Shown here: one piece after another, positions 1 through 12,558 of the stretch
Position numbering within the stretch: position 1 is the first letter of the stretch
Layout of the letters: every line of letters begins with the position of its first letter
Assembly: GCF_036669915.1 (NCBI RefSeq)
Contig: NC_089324.1
Location: forward strand, 12,835,618-12,899,617
Direction of reading: 5' to 3'
DNA: 64,000 nt
DNA from: Pocillopora verrucosa
Taxonomy: Eukaryota; Cnidaria; Anthozoa; Scleractinia; Pocilloporidae
The notes under the pieces: generated by a model
Told to the model about the DNA's origin: nothing
Database searches by the model: none
Seen by the model: the letters and a program-made list of their open reading frames with translations, nothing else
Translations under genes and position numbers: made by a program

Positions 1-409
1 CTCCGGATCATAAACTATGGAGGCCATACATTTTATGATCTAAACCGAGTTCTTTAGGACAATCCTCAAAGATTTCCCTACACCTACTGTACGATAACTT
101 CCCTCCATACAACTTGTACTCATTAGTAGATTTAAACAGTGCAACGGAGCTGGAGAGATTAATATCTTCCATTAAAATATACCTTTCTAAAAGTGCCACA
201 GGACAATAATTGTCACTTAGCCTCTTGACATAAACATAATTCCCTCCCGGTAAATGTCATTCTTCGCCCTAGAAACAAACACTCTCAAGCATAGGTAATA
301 GATGACATGCACGTTAAACCTCCTGTTCTCGTTTCAAATTGACTGTCATAAAGGCTGTCGGAAAGCGACAGTGCCTACAAAAACCGTTCCACCTTCAACT
401 CAGGCCAAC

Positions 410-583
410 GCTTCCTTTCGTTGTATATGTTGTGGTTTAATTTTATCCTTGGTTCAAATTTCATTTTCCTTAGTTTCAAACTTATTATCATACATTACAA
501 TACCCAAAAACAAAAGAAAATAAAATTTGAACCAAGAATAAAATTAAACCACAACATATACACTCAAAGACGAGCGTCTCATG
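410..583. repeat. Inverted-repeat fold-back element
   Basis: Two arms of about 48 bases (roughly 421-468 and 516-563) are near-perfect reverse complements; the shared core reads ATATGTTGTGGTTTAATTTT on one strand. They are separated by a loop of about 47 bases, and a weaker match extends the stem outward by 10-20 bases. Transcribed, this would fold into one long hairpin. No coding potential is evident. It looks like a fold-back or MITE-type repeat; no target-site duplication was identified. Confidence 0.7.
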
Positions 584-688
584 TCTCTTTTCCCTGCTCA
601 ATAAGTAAATAATCAGCTAAAAGCACGAGAGGGAGAAGAGAATTTCATACGAACAGCCTTGACTAGTGAATATGCCACTACACAAAAA

Positions 689-3074
689 CTAGTTGGTGTT
701 CCGTCCATGATCTAATGCATCCTTAGTGTTGAACCTCTTATAATCCTCTGTGGAACTGGCAAATTTCTTGAAGATAATTGGCCAAAAAAATGACGATGGC
801 CAGAAGGGTACAACAATAGTGGCTGTCGCCTTGGTAACAAAAAGATTGTGAATCGCTCTTGAAATTAAGCTTACAGTGGAAACAACAAGGCAATTTTCGC
901 CAACCAGATTTTGAACGAAATAAATCCACCCCTCTGCAGCCTGGATTCCAGAATCTAGAGACAAGTTTGCTGATCTTCCTATTATTAAAACTAGCAAAGC
1001 AATCTACGATGTGAACCCCTCAGCGGGTATCTAGAGACGCGAAGCAAGCGGCTAAAATTTGCCAATCGTCTACATCAATAATGCGACTAATATAATCCGC
1101 TCTGTCAATTTCAGAACGAGGAATCCATTTGACTTCCAACGCAATGTTACAATCGACACAAAACTAAAAAATCTCCACGGCGATTAGGTGCAAATCGCTC
1201 CTCGTGCTCCCCACTTCCACAATTTTATAAGCATTCTGATTATTAAAAATCCACTCCACGTAAGAACCTTTAAGGAGAGGCAAAAACTACTACAGGGCGA
1301 ACGAAATAGCTGACAGCTCCCTCCACGTGGAACCACAATCATCTGCATCCCATAACATATGACATACTTGTTCACCGTTGACATCTAAATGAGCACCACA
1401 CCCCGCGGCGCTAGCATCGGAATAAACTACGCAATTAGATGTTTTAGACGGACAATCCACTACTGACTTCAAGTTTAATCGTGTCAAACTCTCTATCCAA
1501 AACTTTAGTTCCTTAACATAGTTTTGATCCAGATGAAACTTAGAGTCCCAGTCCTGAGAGGACGCAACCGATATAGAACAGTACCTAGTCATAATTCGGG
1601 AAATGTTGCAAAAAACTGCCCCAGTGGAAATAATTTTATCCACGAGGGAAGTTAATTCCAGCGCCGAGACGAGATTACTTTTTTAAAGGAGGATCCTATC
1701 AACAGATTCCGCGATGCTTAATTCCCGTCTGTTCGAAATACGAACGAGTATCTATATTATCCATAAATTTTACATCATCAATTTATAGAATTTTACATAT
1801 ACTATCCAATATTGGCCCCATTAACTCTCCAGTATTTCTTCAATGTTTTGAAACATTTAGTGAAAATATAGGGGGCAGAGGATAAACCAAACGTTAGGAC
1901 GGTAAACACAAAATACCTAAATGATAAAGCGCCCGGGAATTTCCATACAAATCCCAAGAACGCCTGATGGTCCGGGTGAATGCCTACATGGTGGTAGCCA
2001 CTCTTAAGGTCGAACCAGATCATGTAAGTCCCCTTTCGAAAGTAAGGTAATGCAACCCTGAATAGCAAAAAATAAGGGCTTATGACGTACCGGGGACTAG
2101 TGACTTCTACTACCCTACCCAAGTGTAAGAGCTCCAAAACTGATTATACTACAAATTATGAGTGGTTTAAGGCTGACTTATTGTTTGTAGAGACATTCGC
2201 GGGCATTGCTTGCTCGAATGGCAACCGAATGGTAACCCTCGCTAAACACTGATAATATAAACTTAGGGGGCACCCATACTTCGCCAGAATTCTACATGCC
2301 TTCTAAGACTGCCCTTGACTTTTAATAGAATTAGAGGGTAGCGCAACTCGACATTCCTTAGCCCGGTGTCCTGGTCGATTGCAACGGTAGCAGCAGCCGG
2401 GATTTGCAGCATACTCTGAACGGCATACAGATGAACACACGAAAAACATAAAAACCGAATTCAGGGCGGTTGGTGGGGAATTAAGGAACTTCATTGGAAA
2501 GCGAGAGCGAGAGAACGCGATAATACTCTGTAACGCCTTAACTACAAAAAAAACTACCCAATCATGAAACCCTAGGCGTGTCACAATAACCAACGAATAA
2601 CAAGCTATAAAGATATGAGAAAACTGCATAGCAGCGGAAAATACATTTATGTTCTAACTCGCTACGCTCAAACGAACGTAAATTATTTTCCCTTCAATAC
2701 TAGAAAGACACAACCACAACAGCTTGATGGTTGGTTGCTCAGGCAATCCAACCAACGCGAGACTTCACAAAGTAAAACAATAAGGGATCTTATCACGAAA
2801 AAGCTAATGCGAACTCAACTCGAATTGTTTCTATTTCCCTTAAACTTAATCGCAGGAGCTTCTTTGCGGTTTCCTCAAACTGTTTACCTTTTTCCTCTGA
2901 TGAGGAAGTGAGGTTTCCGTTGAAAAGCGAGAAAACTTGGTTAACTAACTGAGAACTCGGGGTTTCAGGCTGCGGGGAAGATAAATTTATACCGGATAAA
3001 TCTACTTCGGCGGCAGAAGACGTAGAATTTAGGCTGGAAAAAAACGGCTTCGGAGACAAACGACGTGGAACCAT
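689..3074 (-). mobile_element. Decayed DIRS-like retrotransposon
   Basis: Minus-strand fragments occur in the order expected for a retroelement polyprotein. They are a gag-like N-terminus (about 3074-2793), a CCHC zinc knuckle (near 2400-2340, pattern C-x2-C-x4-H-x4-C in CYRCNRPGHRAKEC), a reverse transcriptase piece (2137-1802, with WFDLKSGYHHVGIHPDHQ), an RNase H-like piece (1643-1290, with YSDASAAGCGAHL) and a C-terminal piece (997-689) with VVPFWPSSFFWP. The last motif is typical of the region before or in the tyrosine-recombinase part of DIRS-type elements. The pieces lie in different frames with stops between them, so the copy is dead. The DIRS assignment rests on recognition of motifs by eye; a Ty3-like element is the main alternative. 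Confidence 0.65.
2484..2606 (+). repeat. Direct repeat, copy 1 (in DIRS-like element)
   Basis: About 120 bases beginning near GGAACTTCATTGGAAAGCGA recur, with scattered substitutions and short indels, at 3124-3254. The shared stretches include GGAAAGCGAGAGCGAGAG and GAAACCCT. The two copies flank the gag-like fragment. Confidence 0.6.
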
Positions 3075-3123
3075 CTTGTGGCGTAGTCATATCACCGAGG
3101 TTTTACACCGGGAATGAATGAAG

Positions 3124-3254
3124 GAACGTCAGTGGAAAGCGAGAGCGAGAGGACGCTATAATGCTCTGTAACGTCCTAAATACTAAAAACTACCCAATCG
3201 TGAAACCCTCAGAGACACGCCTAGCGGCGTGTCACACTAACCAACAAATAAGCG
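3124..3254 (+). repeat. Direct repeat, copy 2
   Basis: Second copy of the repeat at 2484-2606, in the same orientation about 640 bases away. It sits where the DIRS-like fragment ends and the plus-strand LINE remnant begins. Confidence 0.6.
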
Positions 3255-4371
3255 AGTGGCCACGTCAATGCAAACTTAGTAACGTCTCCCCTGCTCGCAA
3301 GAATGACGACGAAACATCCAAGAATAATTATCCCCCCATTAGTGTCTTGTAAGTTACACCTAAGGTGTTTGAAAAACTAAAATTTGATCAATTATGCAGC
3401 GTATTCACACCGGTCTTTTCGGATATGTCAAGATTCCTGCGTGGGCATTCTCGCTGTTCCGCTTTATTTAAGCTAACTGATGATTGGCGCCCGGCTCTTG
3501 ACAATAAAAAGGGACGTGGTTATGGTCGTTGTTGACCTCTCCAAAGCGTTTGACACGATTTGCCATAATTTATTTCTAGCAAAAATGAAAACTTACGACG
3601 TTCACGATTCTGCCATAAAGCTTGTTCAGTCATATCTGGCCGCTTTCAACGAGTAAAATGTCACGGGAAGGTGTCAGACCAGCTGCCTTTTCGCAATGGA
3701 GTGGCGCAAGGGAGCTTTCTAGGTCCGCTTTATTTAGTATATTTGTGAATGATATCAATTACTCAGCTGGATCTTCCTCCCTACGTCTATTTGCCGATGA
3801 CACAACACAATATATAGTCCATGAGAGCCCCTGCACACTTGAATCTACATTGAATCAAGACATAGAGAGATTAACCATCTGGTTCACTGCCAATTACCTG
3901 CAAGTAAACATTACTAAAACTCAGGCAATGACACCGTGGAAATCTCAGTACCCATACAATGTTTTTATTGGCGACATTTCCATCGAAATTAAACCTACTC
4001 TCAAGATTCTTGGCGTTACATTGGATCGGGATTTGTCTTTCAAGCCCCACGCTGCAATCATGCTGAAAAAAGCGTATGCTAAGATAGCCTCACTACGAAG
4101 GATTAAGCCCTTAGTTACTTCAGACGTTATGATTTCTCTTTATAAAGCTTACGTGCTACTGCAGCTAGGATACTGTTGCCCTCTACTTCTGGGCATATTT
4201 AAAGCCTTGAAAAATAACATCGAACGTACCAATCATTATCCGATCAAGACATTACTGAATCTAGGTATTTCGGCTACCAATGACTTTTGTTTAGCAATGG
4301 CTACTATGAACACGCTTAAGCAAAGACGTATCCTGCAATCGCTTATTCTATTTTTAAATGTTTTAAACTAG
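3255..4371 (+). mobile_element. Decayed non-LTR (LINE) reverse transcriptase
   Basis: The 3' half is open from 3622 to 4371 and carries RT motif C as FADDTTQY, followed by typical LINE thumb segments (WFTANYLQVNITKTQ, LGVTLDRDLSFKPH). Upstream pieces such as NNYPPISVL and the segment near 3360-3560 lie in shifted frames, so the catalytic core is broken by frameshifts and stops. This is an old, inactive copy, probably of a CR1/RTE-like group. No intact 5' end or endonuclease domain is seen. Confidence 0.75.
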
Positions 4372-4429
4372 ATGGCCCAAATTATATCTCCCAATTTTTT
4401 ACATCTCGGTTAACTAAATACAATTTACG

Positions 4430-6143
4430 AGGCAGTGGCTGAAAGGTTGAGCAGCCCCCTATGTACTATTTGTACATAATTGCCCACAAGTGGAACCAGC
4501 TGTAACCAAATCCTCGACCACTTTAGCATAATTTCGTGTTCGAATAATGTTGAACTAGAATAATTAATGTAATAATAATAATAATGTTGTTCAATAATGT
4601 TGAATAATGTTAATTTCACAGAGTGCCAATGTATAAACCGTCTTAAAGAATAAAAAACGCACCAAGTGTATTGTTGAGTTATATTATAGAAGCACGAGCT
4701 GAGGGCGAGTACTTCTAGCACTTCTCGATTGTTCTTAAAATTTCCCAAGGGCTTATATAACTCAGCAATGCTCGAGGAACAAGTTTTTTTATTTCTTTTA
4801 TAAAATGCCTCGTGAATTGCGCGCGCTCGTACTGATGACGCAAGCTGCGTGTATTAAATCTCAACAGTGCACTCGTCTATCGAAAGGCGCGTACTTTATG
4901 AAAATATGATGAACTCGTTCAGACCAATTACGGCGCGCGAATTTCTCTGAACATTTTATGAGTAATTTCATCCATTTTTATATTTTTATATACTCTTAGG
5001 CTAGTTAATATTCGTATAAATATATATATATATATATATATTTAATATTTGTTTATGCATAACTCACATAACTTATCCTGTTTTGTATTTTTAGTTTTTC
5101 GAGCGTTTTTAACAGGAGCCTATGGTTCGGAAGATTGTGCAAACACTCCCTACGTCTTCGACATTAAATAAACTATTCTATTCTATGGTTGAAGCTATTT
5201 TGTTTCCCATTAGTACACCTGCAAAAGACAAGGACGAAGGATCCATTTATAATATAAAAACGATTTGTAACTGGGAAAAATTCAGCCAATTTATAGAAGA
5301 GCAATTAAAACAATGATCAAGCTCAAAACTCAACAATATTTTAAGCAACTAAGACAATGATAACTATTCGATTCTGTGACCTTCAAGGGAGATTGGAACG
5401 AGTAAATGATGAGCGGTGAGAAAAATTATTTATAAAAAACATGTACCTTCAGTTTCACACGCAGCAAAGCATCAAATCATAGAAGCAACTAATGTCTGAA
5501 AACGTGCATTAACATTTGAAAATGGGAAGAGTAAACTGTAAAGCGGAAGAACTTATCTTGTTATGACTTTGGGCTCTTCAAATCCACCTAACTCGCTCTC
5601 TAGTTCAAATCAAAACGCTTCAGAGTCAAGGTATGTTACAGGTTAATGATAAACAGATTGCGAAGCAAAATTCAAAATGTCGGCGTCGTTTTCAAATTTA
5701 AACACTATTGATACTAGTTTTCAAATAGCCATATATGCCATACAATGGTGGAGATAAAGTTGACGGCCTTCTAAAGCAGTAAAGTTCTCTCTGGTTGGAA
5801 GTATAACCACTCACTTAGTTCCTATCATCGTTACGTGTTGTATTATGATCTCCCACAACAAGAAGACGTGCTGTTTCGACGTTCAAATTTACGGGTGAAG
5901 CTATAACAAAAAAACAAACAAAAAAAAATTGATAAATAAAATGCTTAAACATTGCATGGCATCACAGTGGCGGTTTCTTTGTCTTAAGGTGAGCGTCTTC
6001 ATTCTTGGACCACGTTAAAAGGTGCTAACTATGTCGTTTGTGAGTGTTTGTCATTGATGAAAAGAAAGACCCAATCAAGTTAAGTGAAGTAAATCCGTTC
6101 TCAGGTATTTAGATAAGAGTCCTATAATTCAACTGAAACTAAC
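4430..6143. other. Non-coding gap with simple repeats
   Basis: No supported gene. The stretch holds short (TAA)n around 4565-4585, an (AT)n run near 5020-5041 and general AT-rich sequence. A 64-codon open frame at 5122-5316 has no recognisable domain and no splice or start context that would support it. Further 3' exons of the ankyrin gene may lie here but were not identified. Confidence 0.5.
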
Positions 6144-9100
6144 CTGGTGGCACATTGATTGTTAAGCTGGATAGGCCATCAACAAAAAGATAATCAGCAA
6201 CTTGGTCATTTTGCAAATGACTTACAACTTTTTTGAGTTCTATAAGCAAAGCGTCTTCAGTTCGTTCTTCTCTCAATCTCCTCTCAACAATATCGAGTGC
6301 TGTTTCCTTCCCCTTGAGGAACGAGGGCCCAATCAGGAAGAGACAAAAAGGCATAGTCAGCAATTGAAATATCCATATCATCTGTGTGGAAAGAGCTTAT
6401 CCCAGCTTTCTTAGCATGGTTTCAAGTAGCACTTATTTATACGAGATCGAAACCTGCATGGCTGCCATAGTTTACGAACACTTAGGGACCCGTCGTCTTT
6501 ATTTATCACCGAGGGGAGGTCACACGATTTTGGTTGTGTTTACCTGAACATCCCCCCGTTAGCAGTCAAATTTCTTTGGTTCTCCCTTTCTCTCCTCCCC
6601 CCCCCTCCCCCCCCTCCCCCCCCCCCTTGCTGACGATAAAAAATGACTGGTCTTATTTGTTTATCCCATAATGCCCCCGGCCCCTACCCGGACAGCTGTA
6701 CTGGCATAAAAGGAGCAATTTACACTGTTTCAGGATCATCACAAATTACATTTTTGGGGGTTTTACGAATGTATCTATGCCTACCAGCTTCTTACAAGCG
6801 GAAAGCGAGATATTTTAAGCAGCACTGAGTTGGTCTGATTTTTTCCAATGAATTTTGTAAAACTATTTTGTAAAAATTTGGAAGAAATCCCTGGCTACCA
6901 TCATAAATGTTATCATTATCGAATTAAGTAATGCTTTACAGTATCCATACATGGCTTGTCTTGGTGCGGTCAGCTGGACTATGCGGATTGTTTAAAAATG
7001 TCTCCACAGTCTCCGAGTATCCTTTCTCAGCTGCCAAGTGAAGGGGCGTTAAATCAAACTAAGATATTTAAAAGAAAAAATATATTTGTTGGTATGAGGT
7101 AATAAGCGATGAGGAAGAAATGATGAAGCTAGAAAGGAGAAAGACAAGCAAGTATGATGCATGTACATCTGCCAACTCAAGTAAATGCCTTCGAACTCAG
7201 TGAAAACACTGATCTCGAGCACCAGCTCACGCCTGCCCAACAATTTTTTTCCGCCTGGTCTAAAAGATGGAATAATCACAGCCTTGACTGACACAAATTT
7301 TACGAACAAAAATTATAATAATATACGGTGAAATACACTAGATTCAGAGGAGATGACCAAAGTCCGTACAATTACGCGTAAATATAAGTCTCTGGATGTG
7401 ATCGAGTTCTCTACGCAAACGCTCGCGCTTTTAGGGCAAAATTTTCACGGCTCTGATTCAAAAGTGGATTATAGATTGTCTATTAAAGGCAGAATGATTA
7501 GGAAAAAAACAGGGGAGGGGAGAGAAAGATACGGGATAGGGTATGGGAGCGACAGAAGGGAAGAAGTTTAGTAAATCCAAACCGTATTTATCTGGTGCCA
7601 TGGTGGAGCTCGAGAGTTAGTTTACATTTAAAAGGAGTGAGGAATGGTCAAGTAGTGCTGGAAGGGATAAAAGAGGCTGGATAGAAGGAAGGGAGGCAGG
7701 AAGGATTGAACTAATCAGCCAAACTAATGGTAGAAAACTTCGAAGTAAGGAAAGTTTGAAGGAAGGAAGATGATTAGGGGAAATACAGCAAGAAAAAAAG
7801 AGGCAACCTGAGGAGGATAGATGTAAATGGTTTACAGAAATAAAAGAACCTACAGGGATTGTTGAGGACTGAGTAGAGAGAGAGGGAAAGATGGAGTGAA
7901 GACTCAATAAAAGAAAAAGAGTAAGAAGAAGAAAACAAAAGAAAAAAGAAATAAATATATATATATATATGCTTTTAATACCTGAGAGGAGCAAAATAGA
8001 AAAAAAGCCTGATGAATTTTCTCACCTCACTGTCATATTCATTTTGCCTTTTTTCCAATCATTAATCACCTATAGTTTCAATAATCCTTAGAAAATATCA
8101 TTAACATACAGAATCACCCAAGTTGGTTTCAGCTCCATGTTCTAACAGCATTTTGACAAGCTCCATATCACCCTCTCTGTCATTTACAACAAAATGGAGG
8201 GGAGTCCAGTTTGTCTGCAATGTTTTACAGAAAAGAAAAATTAAACATCATCTTTCCCTCACCATAATCACTAAGGCCACAGACTTTCACAGCTGATTTA
8301 ACAGCTGATTTAACCCTTTAACCCCTAAGAGTGACTAGCATCTAATTTCTCCTTACAATATCACCCCTGAATCACATATTAATGTCATGAGGATAAAGTA
8401 AATGATCACTAACAAAAGAAACTCTAGATTGTTGGACAAATTCTCCTTGTCAGCCCCTTAGTAAATGCACAGAGATGAGTATGAAGAATATGAATACTTA
8501 TGAATGTGATCAAAAAATATTACTTATCAGACCAACCAGATAAATCTAATCAATTACTTCCTGGATAAAAAATAAGAGTATTATGGAAAATATTTACTTA
8601 TTTGGATGTATGAATCGGTTAGAATAACAGTTATAAACATTACTCATGCACATGGAGTGAACGTTCTGAAGTTGGTATGTTCGGTCAAGATCATCATAAA
8701 TTTTCATGCACAATATTGACATTGTAATCTTGAAATTCGAGGTTGCAGTTCCAAAATTCAAGATGTAAAATTGAGCTAAGACAAAATAACTTGAAAAAAT
8801 ATTAGCAACGGACGAGCCGGAAATCAAACTGAAGCTTGTTTTGATCAGAGAAGTGTTTGAAGAAACTGTAAACAGTCGCAATTCATGTCGCATAAAACGC
8901 GTGACTGAAATCGACCATAGAATAAATAATGCCATTCTAGATCCTGATACTTTCTCTTTAACCCCAAACTAGAAGTAATTCGAATAACTATAGCAATTGA
9001 AATACGCAAGTAAGCTTACAATGGCAACTGCTATCGTAAAATCGAAAATGAAAATACGGGAATTTTCCCGGAAACCGAAATCTGACCTCGACGACTTCAA

Positions 9101-9840
9101 AACCTAAAATGAATAATTTATATTTACGCATGGTGTAACAATTTGCAAGTCAGTTTTCCTTCTGAATTCAAAACCTAGCAAAATACAAAGTAAAAAGCCA
9201 AACTGAACGTCCCTAACGAATCTATTTGAATTTTCATTGTGCTATTTTTAGTGTAATACTGGTTTTAAAACTAATTGACGGGTAGATGAACGATGCGAAA
9301 ATGCTCATGAGAAACTCACAATTACAAAGTCCGTTGACCGAAGAGCGTGTTTACAGCGAAGAAATGCCGGATTTTTGTCAAATCCACATGTCTCATCTTC
9401 TCATATGTCAAGCTTTGGTATTGTCGAAATCTGTGTATGGTTGAAAAGCAGAGGAACAAGTTGCACAGTAGAATCAAAATAATTTTGAAGACTCAGATGG
9501 ATTTTGTCTTGAAACAATAATGTCTGACAACTGAATGTCGACCAGTCGCCATAAAATAGCCACTTTAGTCGCGTTTTCAGTGGAGGAGTAGAAGTTTTTG
9601 TTATATACAACATTTAAGGTAAAAATATTAAATACTAGACAGTAGATACTATTAAGAATCCTCACAATGTGTGCAGTGTACCTGCGTTTTATCGGGATCT
9701 CGGAAGTTCGGAGGCGCTCCGTTACTGAGAAGCTCGTTAACTCTTTCTTTGTCGATAGGATTATTTCGAAGAGCCTTCCAAAGCTCTTTCCCTTTGCGAA
9801 CCATACCCTTGGAATTTCCATCTTCCGTTCTCGTTGCCAT
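6144..9840 (-). CDS. Ankyrin-repeat protein gene (3' end not found)
   Basis: Four minus-strand exons join in frame: 9840-9682 (ATG at 9840-9838, 53 codons, ends on CAG with donor GTACAC), 8214-8110 (phase 0-0, 35 codons), 7058-6951 (phase 0-0, 36 codons) and 6312-6144 (ends phase 1, donor GTTAGT). Exons 2 and 3 each encode an ankyrin repeat: TNWTPLHFVVNDREGD followed by LVKMLLEHGAETNLGD, and DLTPLHLAAEKGYSETVE. Exon 4 starts GKETALDIVERRL, also ankyrin-like, then becomes a charged helical segment. Exon 1 is hydrophilic without a signal peptide (MATRTEDGNSKGMVRKG), so a cytosolic protein is likely. Ankyrin repeats mediate protein binding; no specific partner can be named. The reading frame is open past exon 4, so at least one more exon should lie at lower coordinates. 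The exon 3 donor (GTATGG) is the weakest junction. Confidence 0.7.
7490..7975. repeat. Purine-rich low-complexity tract with (AT)n end
   Basis: The plus strand is strongly GA-rich (repeated GGAAGGAAG-type and AAAGAAAAAAG-type runs) over roughly 450 bases and ends in an (AT)n run near 7953-7970. It lies in an intron of the ankyrin gene. The long open frames over it are a composition effect. Confidence 0.6.
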
Positions 9841-10903
9841 TTTGGTAGGAAAACCGCAAAAATTTGTAGCAAACCCGTCACAACAGCTACTTAAAACAGT
9901 CTATTTTCGTACAGCCCGTGATCAAGAGCCTGTGGCAACAATTGGTCACATGGTCGTGGAAAAAAAAGCATCAAACTCAAAATAGATCTGTCACGAACAT
10001 TTTTGGAAAAAAATTTTTCTGTTCATTTGCAATACGCAGATACCGAATAACTTGCTAATTCTTTGATTGACATCGATTAATTGCCTATTTTTCCTGTTTA
10101 GCAACTCCAGAAACTGCAGTAGCTCGAAATTCTTCACATTTAGTAAGAGAACAGCTCAAAGAAAATGAAGCAATTTGGTTTGCAATAATTCTCATTTCTC
10201 TAAATAACAGAAAATCGTGAAAATGCTTCAATTCACGACTGCCGAATACCATTCCTAAATTTTCAGTTCAGCATATCAATATTTGTTGTAATGTAGTTGC
10301 CATTTCCTGCAAGACTGTCGTGACTTTTAATCGAGCAGGGACAAGCGCGAGGCGAACGCGAGGTGAACGCGTGGAGCCACTCACGCACTTCCTGTTGAAA
10401 CTTTACCTTATCTCAGTCTCTATTCTGTTCTTGAAAAATGGAAGTTTTCGTTGACTCTTTTGCTCTGTGAGGCAATACGTGAAAAACTCTTTTGTCGTGT
10501 TATTTTTCAATTTTTGGCTTTTTTTTCTAACGTTTGGTTCACTGCGGGAAATTAACAGACTCGATTATACAAGGGCTTGCCATACAAATGGTGAAAGGCA
10601 TAGTTGTTTGAAGATTGCACCACCATCGAAATTTTATTATGGGGTTACCGCTTAATGCAGGTTGACCGTTTAAGACAGGTATTAAAAACGATGAAAACTC
10701 ATGTTATGCTATATTTAAAATCGTAATGTACAAAAAATTTTTCAAAAATACTCTGAGCATCAATTTCGGGAGATAAGCTCAATTAAATTTAACTTGAAAG
10801 ATTGTTATTAGTTTTATTTCAGTGGTCGCACTTGAAGTAGCCGTTTAATTCAGATGAAGACAGTACAAACCGATCGTCGGGACCCAGTCAAGGATGACTG
10901 CTA

Positions 10904-11221
10904 CCACTTAGTAGAGGGGACCGCTCAACGAGGGTGAAAACTACAGTAATTTATTATAAAGTTCGGATATGACGCGCGCTGCTATTGGTTGAAAGAACGT
11001 GCTCTATCATAGAACAAAGCATAGAGCTGAGCTAAAGCTGTCACGCCATCTGCCAAATTGTACTGCTTAATAGAGGCGACCACTCAATAAATGTGAAAAC
11101 TGCAGTGATTAATGATAAAGTTCGGATGTTCTGCGCGCTGCCATTGGTTTAAGAAACGTGCTTCATCAGATTACAAAGCAAAGAGCTGAGCTAAAGCTGT
11201 CACGCCACCTGCCAAATTGTG
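10904..11221 (+). repeat. Two-unit tandem repeat, about 159 bases per unit
   Basis: Units of about 158-160 bases (10904-11061 and 11062-11221) share long stretches, for example ATAAAGTTCGGAT, GAGCTGAGCTAAAGCTGTCA and CTGCCAAATTGT, with moderate divergence between them. Nothing coding is apparent. Confidence 0.75.
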
Positions 11222-12380
11222 CTATGTCCGACTTTTTCCGGGACTTCTCTCTAGCTTTTTTTCGTTAATTGAAATTGAAATGTCCGAATAAGCAAGCCAG
11301 CAAGTAGCAACAGAAGAACCAAACAAAGGTTTGTAAGCATGCCAAGCGCCGTAAATTGACGTTATTATAACGTGAACAGAGACGGAAATCCTCAAAGAGA
11401 AAACACAATGGACAGTCAGAGTTTTGAAGGTTTTTACGCTCAATTAGATTGCCAGATTACGAACGGTAATGAAAATCAAACACTGCTAATGCTCTTATAG
11501 TATAGATTGTTTCGTGTTCAAAAACAGAACAGAACAAAACAGGAAATTATGAAAAATATAGCAAATTAGCATAACCATTGAAATTCACACTAATCGTGAC
11601 AGTGTCAGACCGACTGCGGCCATGCTGAGGTCCATCGCGGATAGCCCATCATCGCGATTTCCAGTCATTGCATTGAACAAAGCCGCCGAAATTACATCGG
11701 CCGCCCTTCGAGTGAATAACTAATAGCTTGCTCTGATATCTTTTCTGATGCGTCGAGTGGAAGGCCACATCAGGCGAGTTTTTCGGCGCTATCATCCCAG
11801 GTAATCTTTATGTTCTGGTGAATTCGGCTGTCGTTCATTCATAGAACACACGCCTCGAGCAGTTTGTTTTCTATCTGTCATGTGAAACGCCTTGCGTGCT
11901 TTTATGGGCTACATTCGGCCGGATTTCACCGAACATTTTATTTTCAGATTCTGTATTAGAGACTGAAAAACCTTCAGGCAAAAGTACTATATTCGACCTG
12001 CCGAACTATTTCGGTTTGTAAACTATTTCAGATTGTGAACTTTGATGTTTGTGAATTTACATGGTTTGATATTTTGACAGTTTTAGTCCTGTTCAATCAA
12101 TCAGATTATTTGAATCATTCTAAACTGGATTCTGACTGGCTTATTGTAGTGTTTTTTATGAGAGTATATTTGAAAATAAAGTTTGTTTTGAAAATTGAAA
12201 GTAATGCGTGGGGAATTTAATGGCTTCTTTATTATAAAGCAAATAGATAAGCCTTGACTTTGCTCTGTTCTGTTGTAGAGCACTTAGGAAGTGGCTAGAG
12301 CACTCAAGAAGTGGGGAGAAAGACGAGAGGTAGTCGAGTGTTTCTTTCCACTTCTTCTTTCTTTTGCCAAAGACAGCCTA

Positions 12381-12558
12381 AGCTGTGAGAAGACCATCTT
12401 GCGAAATATGAGTCATGGTGTAATTTTAAGAGTTTGTATGGGAATATAGGGAGTTTGACCGTATTTTTTTTATTCCTAGGAGCAGTCGTAAATATTCCCA
12501 TACAAACTCTTTTAATTTCGCCACGAATCTTATTTCGCAAGATGATCATCTCACAGCT
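12381..12558. repeat. MITE-like fold-back element with nested inverted repeats
   Basis: Outer arms 12381-12408 and 12531-12558 are imperfect reverse complements (AGCTGTGAGAAGACCATCTT against its complement ending CATCTCACAGCT). Inner arms 12429-12448 and 12492-12511 are perfect 20-base reverse complements (AAGAGTTTGTATGGGAATAT). The whole 178-base element could fold as one long interrupted hairpin. Confidence 0.75.

Noticed and set aside
5122..5316. Plus-strand 64-codon frame beginning MVRKIVQTLP
   Set aside because: Length is within chance for this base composition, and no family is recognised. It might be a decayed retroelement piece, but nothing supports that.
7617..7994. Minus-strand 125-codon frame with Phe/Leu/Ser-rich sequence
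   Set aside because: A shadow of the GA-rich low-complexity tract; no domain or splice sites.
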